DNA from: Flavobacterium sp. ASW18X
GTDB taxonomy: Bacteria; Bacteroidota; Bacteroidia; Flavobacteriales; Flavobacteriaceae
NCBI RefSeq assembly: GCF_005144745.1
Contig: NZ_SWKK01000008.1
Span: forward strand, 1 to 64,000
Direction: 5' to 3'
Length of the DNA: 64,000 nt
A program made the translations under genes and the position numbers. The notes beneath the pieces are model-generated. The model had not been told where the DNA came from, ran no database searches, and saw only the letters and a program-made list of their open reading frames with translations. Of this stretch, positions 25,321 to 34,529 are shown one piece after another. Within the stretch, counting starts at the first letter, position 1. Each line of letters starts with the position of its first letter.

Positions 25321-25809
25321 ATGCAACCGCTTAAAATTCTAAAACGAGTTTCGCTTTCCTCATTTTGGTTGTTAATAAAAATCGGGCTACGTTATCCTAT
25401 GGCAATTTTACCCACGCTTAGCGCCACGAAAGTTTGCATGCAGACCGCAGACCAATGGTACGGAAAAGCTCATCATCTAAACGGTAAGGCTAACGCGTTT
25501 AGACATGCTTATTGGAACTATTGTATTGCTAAAAACTGCTACAATAAATCGTATACGATAGAGCACTCATTGCAGTACAGTAAATGGATAACAGACTGGC
25601 ATGAAAAAGCCTTTCCGAATAGAGATTTGCCGAGAGCCATGGATTTACATAACAACAAAATTGGACGTTTGTTATTTAAATCGCATCCTAATTTGTCTTT
25701 AGAACAAGCGGCAGAAAAGTGCAGAATTTTAGCAGAGCAATCTGTATTTATTAAAAGCGTTCCAGAGATAAAAAATATTAAAAACCAAATGGTACATATT
25801 GTAAAATGA
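25321..25809 (+). CDS. DUF6973-like protein inside the heme operon
   Basis: 162 residues, cytoplasmic or peripheral, basic N-terminus. Conserved-looking His/Asn motifs are GKANAFRHAYWNYCIAKNC, ITDWHEKAFPN and MDLHNNKIGRLLF, which fit the DUF6973-type pattern and could form a metal site, although I see no known catalytic signature. It is embedded between hemE and hemF, overlapping hemF by ATGA (25806-25809). Its stable position suggests a link to coproporphyrinogen or heme handling; the role is unknown. Confidence 0.75.
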   Translation: MQPLKILKRVSLSSFWLLIKIGLRYPMAILPTLSATKVCMQTADQWYGKAHHLNGKANAFRHAYWNYCIAKNCYNKSYTIEHSLQYSKWITDWHEKAFPNRDLPRAMDLHNNKIGRLLFKSHPNLSLEQAAEKCRILAEQSVFIKSVPEIKNIKNQMVHIVK

Positions 25810-26729
25810 CACTAAAAGATAAATTTTACCACTACATACAAAGCTTACAAGATAACATCACTACCGCACTAGAAGCAGTTGATGGCAAGGCAAAATTTAA
25901 GCAAGATATTTGGGAAAGACCAGAAGGCGGCGGGGGTAGAACTCGTGTTATAGAAAACGGAGCTGTTTTTGAAAAAGGCGGGGTAAATATTTCTGCAGTT
26001 CATGGGGCATTACCAGAATCTATGCAAAACTATTTTGGGGTTAAAGATGCAGATTTTTTTGCCTGCGGGCTGAGTTTAGTATTACATCCAAAAAACCCTT
26101 TTGTACCGACCGTTCATGCCAACTGGCGTTATTTTGAAATGTACGACAAAGACGGTAACATTGTTGACCAATGGTTTGGTGGCGGACAGGATTTAACACC
26201 ATATTATTTGTTTGATGAAGATGCAGCACACTTCCATACTATCTGCAAAAAAGCATGCGATGCACATCATCCAGAATTTTACCAAAAATATAAAGAACGT
26301 TGCGATTCTTATTTTTGGAATACACACAGAAATGAAGCACGTGGTGTAGGAGGTTTGTTTTTTGATTATTGCAAAGCCAGTGAAAATATGAAAATGAACG
26401 ATTGGTATAATTTTGTATCTGAAGTTGGCAATAGTTTCTTAGATGCCTATATACCAATTGTTACAAAACGGTTGAATACCCCCTATAATAATGACCATAG
26501 AAATTGGCAAGAAATACGTAGGGGGCGTTATGTTGAGTTTAATTTGGTGCATGATAAAGGCACCCTTTTTGGCCTTAAAACCAATGGTAGAATAGAAAGT
26601 ATTCTCATGAGTTTGCCTCCACACGTACAATGGGTATATGACCACGCCCCAGAAAAAGGAAGTGAAGAAGAACGCCTCATTAAAGTATTGCAACATCCAA
26701 GAGATTGGGTTAACACATCTAATGTATAA
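25806..26729 (+). CDS. hemF: oxygen-dependent coproporphyrinogen III oxidase
   Basis: 307 residues; uses O2 to turn coproporphyrinogen III into protoporphyrinogen IX. Signature segments: WERPEGGGGRTRVIENGAVF, FEKGGVNISAVHG, HANWRYFEMYDKDG, WFGGGQDLTPYYLF, GGLFFDYCKAS and RGRYVEFNLVHDKGTLFGL. The enzyme marks an aerobic lifestyle, and the oxygen-independent HemN is not in this window. It begins within the stop of the DUF6973-like gene. Confidence 0.97.
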   Translation: MTLKDKFYHYIQSLQDNITTALEAVDGKAKFKQDIWERPEGGGGRTRVIENGAVFEKGGVNISAVHGALPESMQNYFGVKDADFFACGLSLVLHPKNPFVPTVHANWRYFEMYDKDGNIVDQWFGGGQDLTPYYLFDEDAAHFHTICKKACDAHHPEFYQKYKERCDSYFWNTHRNEARGVGGLFFDYCKASENMKMNDWYNFVSEVGNSFLDAYIPIVTKRLNTPYNNDHRNWQEIRRGRYVEFNLVHDKGTLFGLKTNGRIESILMSLPPHVQWVYDHAPEKGSEEERLIKVLQHPRDWVNTSNV

Positions 26730-26757
26730 ATCCTATTAATTATTGAAAGTACAAACT

Positions 26758-27747
26758 ATGTTTCCACTTATAAGAAATAGAAGACTAAGACAAAACGAAG
26801 CTATACGCAGACTAGTTCGCGAAACGTATATTACACCGAACGATTTTCTTGTTCCCCTTTTTGTAGTGGAAGGTAAAAATGTAAAAGAGGAAATCACTTC
26901 TATGCCCAACTACTATCGCTTTAGCTTGGACCTTTTAGAAAAAGAAGTAAAAGATTTATGGCAAATGGGACTATGTGCCGTTTTATTGTTTGTTAAAGTA
27001 CCCGATAATTTAAAAGACAATAAAGGAACAGAAGCTTTAAATCCTGAAGGTTTAATGCAACGTGCTATTAAGACCGTAAAAAATGCATGTCCAGATATGT
27101 TGGTTATGACAGATGTAGCATTGGACCCCTATTCTTGTTATGGACATGACGGTATTGTGGCAGAAGGCAAAATTCTGAATGATGAAACAACCGAGGTATT
27201 GGCAGAGATGAGCGTAAGTCATGCCCAAGCTGGTGCGGATATTGTTGCACCAAGTGATATGATGGATGGTCGCATTTTAACTTTAAGAGAGGCCTTAGAG
27301 GACGAAGGCTATACCGATACTGGTATTATGAGCTACTCCGCCAAATATGCGAGTGCTTTTTATGGACCTTTTAGAGATGCTTTAGACTCCGCACCCGTTG
27401 CTATTAAAGATGTTCCTAAAGACAAACAGACCTACCAAATGGACCCAGCTAATCGTAGGGAAGCCATTAAAGAAACCGAAATGGATATCGATGAGGGGGC
27501 AGACATTGTTATGGTAAAACCAGGTTTATGTTATTTGGACATTGTAAGAGATATTAAAGATGCAGTAGAAGTACCCGTAGCAGTATATCAAGTTTCAGGT
27601 GAATATGCCATGCTTAAAGCCGCTGCAGAAAAAGGATGGCTTAACCATGATGCTGTGATGTTAGAGCAGCTAACAGCAATTAAACGTGCCGGTGCAGATA
27701 TTATAGCCAGTTATTTTGCTAAAGATGCGGTAAAGCTAATAAGCTAA
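26758..27747 (+). CDS. hemB: delta-aminolevulinic acid dehydratase (porphobilinogen synthase)
   Basis: 329 residues from the ATG at 26758; a TTG 15 nt upstream is also in frame, but family members start MFPLIRNRRLR. It makes porphobilinogen from two 5-aminolevulinates. The two active-site lysines are in YSAKYASAFYGPFRDA and VMVKPGLCYLDIV. The metal loop reads DVALDPYSCYGHDGIV, lacking the three-Cys zinc ligand set, so this is the Mg2+/K+ type of HemB. It is the last gene of the heme operon, 28 nt after hemF; the gene that follows is convergent. Confidence 0.97.
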   Translation: MFPLIRNRRLRQNEAIRRLVRETYITPNDFLVPLFVVEGKNVKEEITSMPNYYRFSLDLLEKEVKDLWQMGLCAVLLFVKVPDNLKDNKGTEALNPEGLMQRAIKTVKNACPDMLVMTDVALDPYSCYGHDGIVAEGKILNDETTEVLAEMSVSHAQAGADIVAPSDMMDGRILTLREALEDEGYTDTGIMSYSAKYASAFYGPFRDALDSAPVAIKDVPKDKQTYQMDPANRREAIKETEMDIDEGADIVMVKPGLCYLDIVRDIKDAVEVPVAVYQVSGEYAMLKAAAEKGWLNHDAVMLEQLTAIKRAGADIIASYFAKDAVKLIS

Positions 27748-27750
27748 CTA

Positions 27751-27975
27751 CTAGAGTTCACTACAAAAGAAGCCCAATTCTTTAAGTGTATTTTCTATTG
27801 CATCCACATTCGCAAAAGTAGTTTCTACACGCAAAATATTATCGCAATCCTCAAGGTCAAAATTCCAACAACCTTGTGGCTTTATCAATCGATTTAGATA
27901 AGGCGCAACAAATCTAATGTTGCGCCTTTTGCGTACCGTAGTTTTGAATACCAAAACCTCCACTTTATCGCTCAT
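27751..27975 (-). CDS. small HMA-like conserved protein, 74 aa
   Basis: 74 residues with a ferredoxin-like beta-alpha-beta pattern (VEVLVFKTTVRKR, APYLNRLIKP, CWNFDLEDCDNILRVE, VDAIENTLKELGF), as in heavy-metal-associated-like proteins, but without the CxxC metal motif. It resembles an unnamed small family of Flavobacteriia. It overlaps the preceding DinB gene by 11 nt and converges on hemB with a 3-nt gap. Function unknown. Confidence 0.75.
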   Translation of the reverse strand: MSDKVEVLVFKTTVRKRRNIRFVAPYLNRLIKPQGCWNFDLEDCDNILRVETTFANVDAIENTLKELGFFCSEL

Positions 27976-28456
27976 AAAAATGGGGTGGTTCTATTCCTAA
28001 ACTACGTAAGTAAACATAAGCTTGTGCTCTATGATGAATCTCATTATCTATAAAGTAAAAAATAGCAGATTGCACTGTCCCTTCATAAGTACCAAAGCTT
28101 AAATATACCCTATTATAATCCACGTTATCCATGGTGCTCCAATAGGCATTAATTTTAGCAGTTGTATCATCCCAGAAAGCCAACAATTTTTCTTTACTAT
28201 TCTCATGATTCAGCTTTTCCTTTAATTCTACGGTTTTCTTTTCTACAATCTCTTGAATACCAGGAGCTGCAATACCTAAAAGCTCTTCTACCATTGCTGC
28301 AAAAGGTCTCATTCCGCCAATGCTGTAGCTAAATAATTCGTTTTCTGGAAAAGTCTCTATTACGCGTCTAGTTAAGCCTCTATGTCCTTGCCAATGTGCC
28401 AATAACTGAGCAGGTGTCAATACCGTATTTGTGGTTGTTTTTGTTGATGTTTCCAT
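27965..28456 (-). CDS. DinB family protein
   Basis: 163 residues forming a four-helix DinB/YfiT-like bundle. The metal-binding His positions probable for the family are in LAHWQGHRGLTRRVIE and FYFIDNEIHHRAQAYVYLRSLG. DinB-like proteins include bacillithiol- or mycothiol-dependent transferases, but many are unassigned; this one is similar to the damage-inducible type. Divergent from the WYL regulator gene, which might control it. Confidence 0.88.
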   Translation of the reverse strand: METSTKTTTNTVLTPAQLLAHWQGHRGLTRRVIETFPENELFSYSIGGMRPFAAMVEELLGIAAPGIQEIVEKKTVELKEKLNHENSKEKLLAFWDDTTAKINAYWSTMDNVDYNRVYLSFGTYEGTVQSAIFYFIDNEIHHRAQAYVYLRSLGIEPPHFYER

Positions 28457-28619
28457 AAGTTTTCTGGTGTTTTAGATTTTCATAGGTCAAAACTAAAACC
28501 CCTTAGTGACAGCCCTTTGTCAGTAGTAAATACAGATTTTCATTTTTTAGATCTAGCTTGTAATATTTTGTAAAAAACAGATTCTAGTATCTTTACAATA
28601 CACCACCAATTTATAACCA

Positions 28620-29600
28620 ATGGAACCCGTAAAACGTTTTGATCGTATTGTTGCCATATTAATACAACTACAATCCAAGCGGATTGTAAAAGCCCAAGAA
28701 CTGGCAGAACGTTTTCAAGTTACACTACGCACCATATATAGAGATATAAGGTCTTTAGAAGAGGCTGGCGTACCCATTTTAAGTGAGGCAGGAGTTGGCT
28801 ATAGCATTATGGATGGCTACCGATTGCCTCCCATTATGTTCACCAAAGAAGAGGCAGCCAGCTTTGTGGCTGCACAAAAATTAATGCAACAACTAACAGA
28901 CAAATCTCTAGGCGCCCATTATGAATCTGCTTTATTCAAATTAAAATCTGTTTTAAGAGGCAAAGACAAAGACTGGGTAGAAGCCTTAGAAAACCAAATT
29001 AGCTATGCTCCTTCTCATGAATTATTCAATGCTAAGGTTCCAGATGCCCTAGAAATCATCTTAGAAGGTATTGCGACTCAACACCAAGTACACCTAAGCT
29101 ATACCTCTTTAAAAATAGAAGATGCTATAAATCGTATTATTGAACCCGTCGGAATATTTAACGAAAATAACTTTTGGTATATTTTAGCCTTTTGCCAATT
29201 AAGAAAAGACTATAGACAATTCCGCACAGATCGTATACAAAACATAAAAAGAACGGGTATTCCCTTTTCCAAAACACATCCATCATTAGAAGAATTGAGA
29301 AAACAAGAAGAACTTCCATTAACCAAAGTTCGTATTTGCGTAAGTCCAATAGTGGCTAAATTCTTAGGAAGTAAAAAGAACCATGGTTGGGTAAGTGAAG
29401 AAAAAACAACAGAAGGCATTGTAATGACATTTATGGTAGCAGATGTATATCATAATTTTGCACGGTGGTATTTGTCTATTGGGGATTATGCTCGCGTGCT
29501 AGAGCCTGAGCATCTTAAAAAACGACTTACAGAAATATTGTATGCTCAACTAAAAGCATTACAGCCCGAACATCGCTTAACAGAACCCCCACTGTATTAA
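28620..29600 (+). CDS. YafY-type HTH and WYL domain regulator
   Basis: 326 residues. The N-terminal HTH_11 (KRIVKAQELAERFQVTLRTIYRDIRSLEEAGVP) is followed by a helical linker, the WYL domain (about 145-230; FWYILAFCQLRKDYRQFRTDRI) and a WCX C-terminal extension. WYL regulators sense ligands such as nucleic-acid fragments and often repress or activate neighbouring genes. It is divergent from dinB, with a 163-nt shared region that contains a TATCTTTA -7-like box before this gene. Confidence 0.93.
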   Translation: MEPVKRFDRIVAILIQLQSKRIVKAQELAERFQVTLRTIYRDIRSLEEAGVPILSEAGVGYSIMDGYRLPPIMFTKEEAASFVAAQKLMQQLTDKSLGAHYESALFKLKSVLRGKDKDWVEALENQISYAPSHELFNAKVPDALEIILEGIATQHQVHLSYTSLKIEDAINRIIEPVGIFNENNFWYILAFCQLRKDYRQFRTDRIQNIKRTGIPFSKTHPSLEELRKQEELPLTKVRICVSPIVAKFLGSKKNHGWVSEEKTTEGIVMTFMVADVYHNFARWYLSIGDYARVLEPEHLKKRLTEILYAQLKALQPEHRLTEPPLY

Positions 29601-29715
29601 CCATAAAAGCAAGCGCACTTAAAAAGAAACGGTAGTTAATTAAATTTAGCGACCAAATACAAGATGTTTTTTATAACTTTCCGCTTACAGAAAATCATTA
29701 ACAACATAGACTATA

Positions 29716-30828
29716 ATGGGATTACTCATATTTTACGCCCTAATATCAATTTTCTTTTCCTTTTTATGCTCCATTTTAGAGGCGGTTTTGCTTAGTATAA
29801 CGCCCACCTTTCTTAACGTTAAAAAGCAAGAAGGTAAAGATTATGCCACTACGTTAGAAGAACATAAAAAAGATATAGACAAGCCACTTATCGCCATCTT
29901 AACACTCAATACTATCGCACATACCGTTGGCGCAATTTTGGTGGGTGGGCAAGCGGAGGTTCTTTATGGTGCAGAAGGAGGTTATGGGGTTTTTATCATC
30001 TCTGCTGTTATGACCATATTAATATTAGTAGCCTCAGAAATCATTCCTAAAACTATAGGAGCTACCTATTGGAAAGGCTTGGCCAATTTCACAGCAAAAA
30101 CACTAACTATAATGGTGTTTATTATGAAGTGGACTGGTTTACTTTGGATTTTACAATTATTTACAAAGCTTATAGGAAAAAAAGGAGCACACGGTAGTGT
30201 GTTGAGTAGAGAAGACTTTACAGCTATGACAGATATTGCAGAAGAGGAGGGTGTATTTCAAGAATCTGAATCTAAGGTAATTCGTAATCTGCTCACTTTT
30301 GACGAGATACAAGCCAAAGATGTAATGACTCCCAGAACGGTAATGAAAATTGCCTCTGAGGATACTACTATTGAGGAATTTTACCATAAGAATAAACCCC
30401 TACAATTTTCTAGAATACCTGTGTATAAAGACCGTATGGACAATATTACAGGATTTTTCTTAAAAGATGAATTACTAGAAAGTATTGTAAATAAGGAAGG
30501 AGATAAAACCCTTGGTTCCTTAAAAAGAGAAATATTAGTCACCAATAGAAATAAACCTATTCCACAATTGTTTGAAAAATTTGTGGAAAAGAATGAACAC
30601 ATATCCTTGGTAGTAGATGAGTACGGTTCTGTTAGTGGTTTAGTAACCATGGAAGACGTTATAGAAACACTATTAGGGCTAGAAATTATGGACGAAAGTG
30701 ATAATGTAGAGAACCTACAATTGCTAGCTCGTAAAAATTGGGAAAGTCGTGCAAAACGTTTGGGCATAATAGATGTTCCGCTACAAGACCCAGAACCCAA
30801 AGAAGGTTCTGAACCTGCGCCACAATAA
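29716..30828 (+). CDS. CNNM domain/CBS domain transporter (HlyC/CorC-like)
   Basis: 370 residues. The N-terminal CNNM (DUF21) membrane domain has about four helices, with the conserved LNTIAHTVGAILVGGQA and ASEIIPKTIGATYW motifs. Two CBS domains follow (about 205-330; DVMTPRTVMKIASEDTTIEEF, EHISLVVDEYGSVSGLVTMEDVIETLLG). Such proteins are implicated in Mg2+ or Co2+ transport. The C-terminal CorC_HlyC domain is absent; the protein ends in an acidic Pro-rich tail. The stop shares an A with the next start (TAATG). Confidence 0.9.
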   Translation: MGLLIFYALISIFFSFLCSILEAVLLSITPTFLNVKKQEGKDYATTLEEHKKDIDKPLIAILTLNTIAHTVGAILVGGQAEVLYGAEGGYGVFIISAVMTILILVASEIIPKTIGATYWKGLANFTAKTLTIMVFIMKWTGLLWILQLFTKLIGKKGAHGSVLSREDFTAMTDIAEEEGVFQESESKVIRNLLTFDEIQAKDVMTPRTVMKIASEDTTIEEFYHKNKPLQFSRIPVYKDRMDNITGFFLKDELLESIVNKEGDKTLGSLKREILVTNRNKPIPQLFEKFVEKNEHISLVVDEYGSVSGLVTMEDVIETLLGLEIMDESDNVENLQLLARKNWESRAKRLGIIDVPLQDPEPKEGSEPAPQ

Positions 30829-31295
30829 TGGAAACTGCCGTAATAAAAACTCCTATAGGTTACGCTGAGTTTAAGGGCGACGAACAAGGTTTGGCTGCAG
30901 TTAAAGTTTTAGATACAGCTACCGTTACTGTAATACCAACCGTATTACAAGAAGCTGCCAATCAGGTTTTGGCTTATTTTGAAGGGTCTAGAACTACTTT
31001 TGACCTTAAACTAAATCCGCAAGGCACTGCATTTCAAAAAAAAGTATGGCAAGCCTTGTTAAAGATTCCTTATGGCACCACAACCAGTTATCTAGAACTG
31101 TCTAAAACTTTAGGTGATGTAAAAGCTATTAGGGCAGTAGCAGCTGCAAATGGCAAAAATCCCTTATGGATTGTTGTTCCTTGCCACCGCGTAATTGGGA
31201 GCAATGGTGAACTTACAGGTTATGCAGGAGGTTTGTCTCGTAAAAAATGGTTGTTAGACCATGAAAGTCCGGTTAAGCAAGGAAAACTGTTTTAA
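30828..31295 (+). CDS. ogt: methylated-DNA-protein-cysteine methyltransferase
   Basis: 155 residues; suicidal repair of O6-alkylguanine and O4-alkylthymine in DNA. Active-site motif IVVPCHRVIGSNG and the later LTGYAGGLSRKKWLLDHE are exact for the family; the HTH segment IPYGTTTSYLELSKTLG precedes it. No Ada-type N-terminal regulator domain, so Ogt-like. Coupled to the CNNM gene by TAATG; functional link to it not obvious. Confidence 0.95.
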   Translation: METAVIKTPIGYAEFKGDEQGLAAVKVLDTATVTVIPTVLQEAANQVLAYFEGSRTTFDLKLNPQGTAFQKKVWQALLKIPYGTTTSYLELSKTLGDVKAIRAVAAANGKNPLWIVVPCHRVIGSNGELTGYAGGLSRKKWLLDHESPVKQGKLF

Positions 31296-31337
31296 GGCAA
31301 TATATTCTTAACCGTTAAATTTTGTACCTTGTAGTTT

Positions 31338-32051
31338 ATGCTGAACAAACTACCTTTAGACCACATTCTATTTTTAGATATAGAAACTGTACCAGAGGAG
31401 GCAAAGTTTACCACCTTAAGTGAGGAAAAACAAGAACTATGGGCACACAAGACTGCTTACCAACGTAAAGAAGAAATTACTCCAGAAGAATTTTATGAAC
31501 GCGCCGGCATTTGGGCTGAATTTGGTAAGATTGTATGTATTTCTGTGGGCTATTTTGTGCTTAAAGGAGAAGAACCAACGTTTAGAGTTACTAGTTTTCA
31601 TGGTGATGAAGCCAAACTCCTAAAAGAATTTAAAAACCTTTTAAACGACCATTTTAACCAGGCTAGGCATGTGTTATGTGCGCATAATGGCAAGGAGTTC
31701 GATTTTCCTTATATCGCAAGGCGAATGCTAATTCATCAAATTTCCTTACCATACAAACTAGATTTATTTGGCAAAAAGCCATGGGAAGTACCCCATTTAG
31801 ATACCATGGAGCTTTGGAAGTTTGGCGACTATAAACACTACACTTCTTTAAAACTCATGGCGAACGTTTTGGGAATACCATCCCCAAAAGAAGATATGGA
31901 TGGCAGCATGGTACGTGGGGTGTTTTATGAAGAAAATGATATAGACCGAATTATTACCTATTGTGAGCTAGACGTAGTTACTACAGCACAAGTATTCTTA
32001 AAGCTTAGGTGCCAAGATGTGTTAGAAGAACATCAAATAAAAAGAATATAA
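31338..32051 (+). CDS. predicted 3'-5' exonuclease (PolB-like DEDDy)
   Basis: 237 residues of the RNase H-like exonuclease family related to DNA polymerase B exonuclease domains. Acidic residues sit in LFLDIETVP (Exo I), HNGKEFDFPYIARR (Exo II) and ITYCELDVVTTAQVFL (Exo III; DEDDy-type Tyr not certain). A second conserved stretch is DTMELWKFGDYKHYTSLKL. It should trim DNA 3' ends, probably in repair; that fits its position after ogt (43 nt gap). A hairpin terminator follows directly. Confidence 0.88.
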   Translation: MLNKLPLDHILFLDIETVPEEAKFTTLSEEKQELWAHKTAYQRKEEITPEEFYERAGIWAEFGKIVCISVGYFVLKGEEPTFRVTSFHGDEAKLLKEFKNLLNDHFNQARHVLCAHNGKEFDFPYIARRMLIHQISLPYKLDLFGKKPWEVPHLDTMELWKFGDYKHYTSLKLMANVLGIPSPKEDMDGSMVRGVFYEENDIDRIITYCELDVVTTAQVFLKLRCQDVLEEHQIKRI

Positions 32052-32076
32052 AAAGCCCCATTTTCATAGGGCTTTT
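32051..32076 (+). terminator. terminator after the exonuclease gene
   Basis: AAAAGCCC (32051-32058) pairs with GGGCTTTT (32069-32076) over a 10-nt loop, starting at the stop codon of the exonuclease gene. Confidence 0.75.
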
Positions 32077-32185
32077 CAGGGGGATTACTTGTTAATCTAA
32101 TTAGTTAAGGAGTACACATTAAAGTGTTTAGGGGGACCTTAGACGCTAACCGATTAACTGCTACTACTATCGCAAGACATGGTTA

Positions 32186-34378
32186 TTAACTTTTATAAAA
32201 TTTTGTGCTTTTGATTCCGCTATAGTCCATCACCGTAATAATGTACAAGCCAGATTCCAAATTAGACACATCTATATCACCTTTAGCTTTTCCGTTTTTT
32301 ATGGTACCCCCAGCCATATTTATGATAGAAAACTGAGCATCTGTAGATACATCTGCATCTATTTGTAAATAGTTTACTGCAGGATTTGGAAAAACTTTTA
32401 AACTTAATTCAGCATTAGTTTGCACTGGGTTTGCTACAACGGAAGTTTCTTCGCCATTAAAAGTAAAATTGAACTCTTCTGAGTACCCAGAACTTAAATT
32501 AGCAGTGCAAACGGATTGCACTTTTACCTGATAATTATTACCTACGGTTAAATCTTCTAAAACAATTTCTCCATCCCACGTGGTTACGGTTGTCCAAGTA
32601 TTGATGTTCTCACTTTTAAACTGCACTTCGTACAAATTATCGGTAGATAATGCATCCCATTTAATTGAAGCACTAGTGGCATTCGCTTTAAGTAAGCTTA
32701 CGTTTTCTGGTGCTACCAACTGGCAGTCTGTTAATTTGATTCCAGAAACGATAACACTCACATCTTGAGAACCATTATACAATTCGCCCTTATGACTAAT
32801 TGTTATCGTGTAAACACCTTCTGCATCGTTTACTTGTATTTTTTCAAATGGGTCTACTTTATTATCGCCTTTGGTAGCATCTGCACTTGCTTGTGCAGGA
32901 TTTAATTTCCAAGGAAAGTAGGTATTGCTTCCTTTCGTTACACGGATATCCAAATCGTTAACCAAAGCAGCTTTCATATCATTTACTGTACCTCTATTTA
33001 CCACGCCACTCTCTGGGTCTGTCCAAGAAATTGAAACTTCTAAAGGTTCCACACCGTTGGCGGTTACATCAAATTCTACCGTTTCACCATTAGTTAATTT
33101 AATCTCTCTTATTTCTGAACTAAAATCTTTGCTACGTATAACTTCTGCAGCTCTTTTTGTATTAATTAGACCCCAACCCATTTTATAATCAGGTCCCGGA
33201 TTGGCAATGTCATCTGCCGTATGTAATGCCAACCCTTTAAGGGTAGCAGCTTTCATATAATTTCCTTCTAACTCTTCATGGTATTGTTGTAATAACAATA
33301 AGGAACCAGTAACACCTGGAGCCGCCATAGATGTACCCATAGCAGTTCTATAATTGGTATTGTTTGCAGAACCTGTAGTGTAGATAGATGTGCCATCACC
33401 AGAGATGTCCGGTTTTATTCTTCCATCGTCCGTAGGGCCAAAACTACTATACCCACTTACATTAGCTTTTTTAACATTACCATCTGCGTCTATTCGTGCA
33501 TCTACACCAGCCACTACTAAGTTATTTTTTGCGGTAGTAAAACCTACAAGCAAATCAAAACCATCTTGAGTTCTACCAAAATTAGGAGTTGCATTATCAA
33601 AAGAGTTTTGGGCATTACCTGCTGCAGCCACCATTAAATAATAAGGTGCATTATACATTATCTTATCCCAGTCTTGAGCAATTTTAATGTATGCCCCAAA
33701 ATACCAATCTGGAACTGCACTTGTAGTTATGCCGTAAGAATGGTTAGAAAGTAACAATCCTTCTGCAGCCGCCTCTGCAACCTCTACCTTATCTCTTGTC
33801 CAATTATGTGTTAACGCCTGTGCTCCGTAGGCAACACCTTTTGCTTTATTATTAACACCAGAAGAGATTAACGTACCTGTAACCATAGTTGCGTGGTTGT
33901 CTATTACATCACTATTATCTGCATTTAATACTCTACCACTATATTCAGTGTGGCTTTTTAATGCGATACCAGAATCCCAAACCCCAACTGTCATACCTTC
34001 TCCAGTAATACCCGCATTAAAAAAACCCTCTGCATATAAAGCATCAGCTCTAGACACTTTACTGGTTAAATCTGCATGTGTGGTATAAAAAAGTGGAGTA
34101 CCATCCTCACCTATATCTGCTAAACCTACAACAGAACCATTCTCATCCGTAAAAGTTTTTCCATCTGCACCTTTCATCTTAAACATTGCCATTTTTTGTG
34201 CCGTTAAACTGTGCTCCTTAGTAAAAGAAGTAGCCAAGTTTTGTAACGCCTGTACATTGGTACTAGCCTTAATAGTAACAAGCTTTTCCGCAGTTTGCGC
34301 GCTACTGGTAAAACAAATAAAAATGCCTAATGTAGCCATTGCTATTTTTACTGATGAGTATAATCCCTTGTAATCCAT
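32186..34378 (-). CDS. S8 subtilisin-like peptidase with Fn3 and T9SS sorting domain
   Basis: 730 residues; secreted. A signal peptide (ATLGIFICFTSSAQT) is followed by the peptidase domain with the catalytic triad Asp135 (VGVWDSG), His162 (NHATMVTGT) and Ser350 (GTSMAAPGV), plus oxyanion Asn255 (AAAGN). A beta-sandwich follows, then a fibronectin-III-like module (about 555-645). The C-terminus is a type A T9SS sorting domain (SLKVFPNPAVNYLQI ... SGLYIITVMDYSGIKSTKFYKS). It should be exported through the outer membrane by T9SS and degrade proteins outside. A -7 box (34413-34406) and paired CGATAAAA-like motifs precede it. Confidence 0.95.
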   Translation of the reverse strand: MDYKGLYSSVKIAMATLGIFICFTSSAQTAEKLVTIKASTNVQALQNLATSFTKEHSLTAQKMAMFKMKGADGKTFTDENGSVVGLADIGEDGTPLFYTTHADLTSKVSRADALYAEGFFNAGITGEGMTVGVWDSGIALKSHTEYSGRVLNADNSDVIDNHATMVTGTLISSGVNNKAKGVAYGAQALTHNWTRDKVEVAEAAAEGLLLSNHSYGITTSAVPDWYFGAYIKIAQDWDKIMYNAPYYLMVAAAGNAQNSFDNATPNFGRTQDGFDLLVGFTTAKNNLVVAGVDARIDADGNVKKANVSGYSSFGPTDDGRIKPDISGDGTSIYTTGSANNTNYRTAMGTSMAAPGVTGSLLLLQQYHEELEGNYMKAATLKGLALHTADDIANPGPDYKMGWGLINTKRAAEVIRSKDFSSEIREIKLTNGETVEFDVTANGVEPLEVSISWTDPESGVVNRGTVNDMKAALVNDLDIRVTKGSNTYFPWKLNPAQASADATKGDNKVDPFEKIQVNDAEGVYTITISHKGELYNGSQDVSVIVSGIKLTDCQLVAPENVSLLKANATSASIKWDALSTDNLYEVQFKSENINTWTTVTTWDGEIVLEDLTVGNNYQVKVQSVCTANLSSGYSEEFNFTFNGEETSVVANPVQTNAELSLKVFPNPAVNYLQIDADVSTDAQFSIINMAGGTIKNGKAKGDIDVSNLESGLYIITVMDYSGIKSTKFYKS

Positions 34379-34405
34379 AGTAGTAGGTAAGTAAGATTTG
34401 GACTA

Positions 34406-34413
34406 CAAACATA
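34406..34413 (-). promoter_or_regulatory. subtilisin gene promoter -7 box
   Basis: Minus-strand TATGTTTG, full match to TAnnTTTG, about 28 nt before the ATG. The -33 position is occupied by the CGATAAAA motif (34434-34441) instead of TTTG. Confidence 0.6.
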
Positions 34414-34433
34414 TATCAAACTCATCTATACGT

Positions 34434-34462
34434 CGATAAAACGCACAATTATTTCGATGAAA
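34434..34462. promoter_or_regulatory. paired CGATAAAA/CGATGAAA motifs upstream of the subtilisin gene
   Basis: CGATAAAA (34434-34441) and CGATGAAA (34455-34462), 21 nt apart, that is two helical turns. They overlie and precede the -33 region of the protease gene, where an activator could bind. Confidence 0.4.
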
Positions 34463-34529
34463 TACACGCTTATAATAGATAAGTTGTTGTGAAAAACAGC
34501 AAAAGTGTTGTAAGAATTTTCTCTTATGC

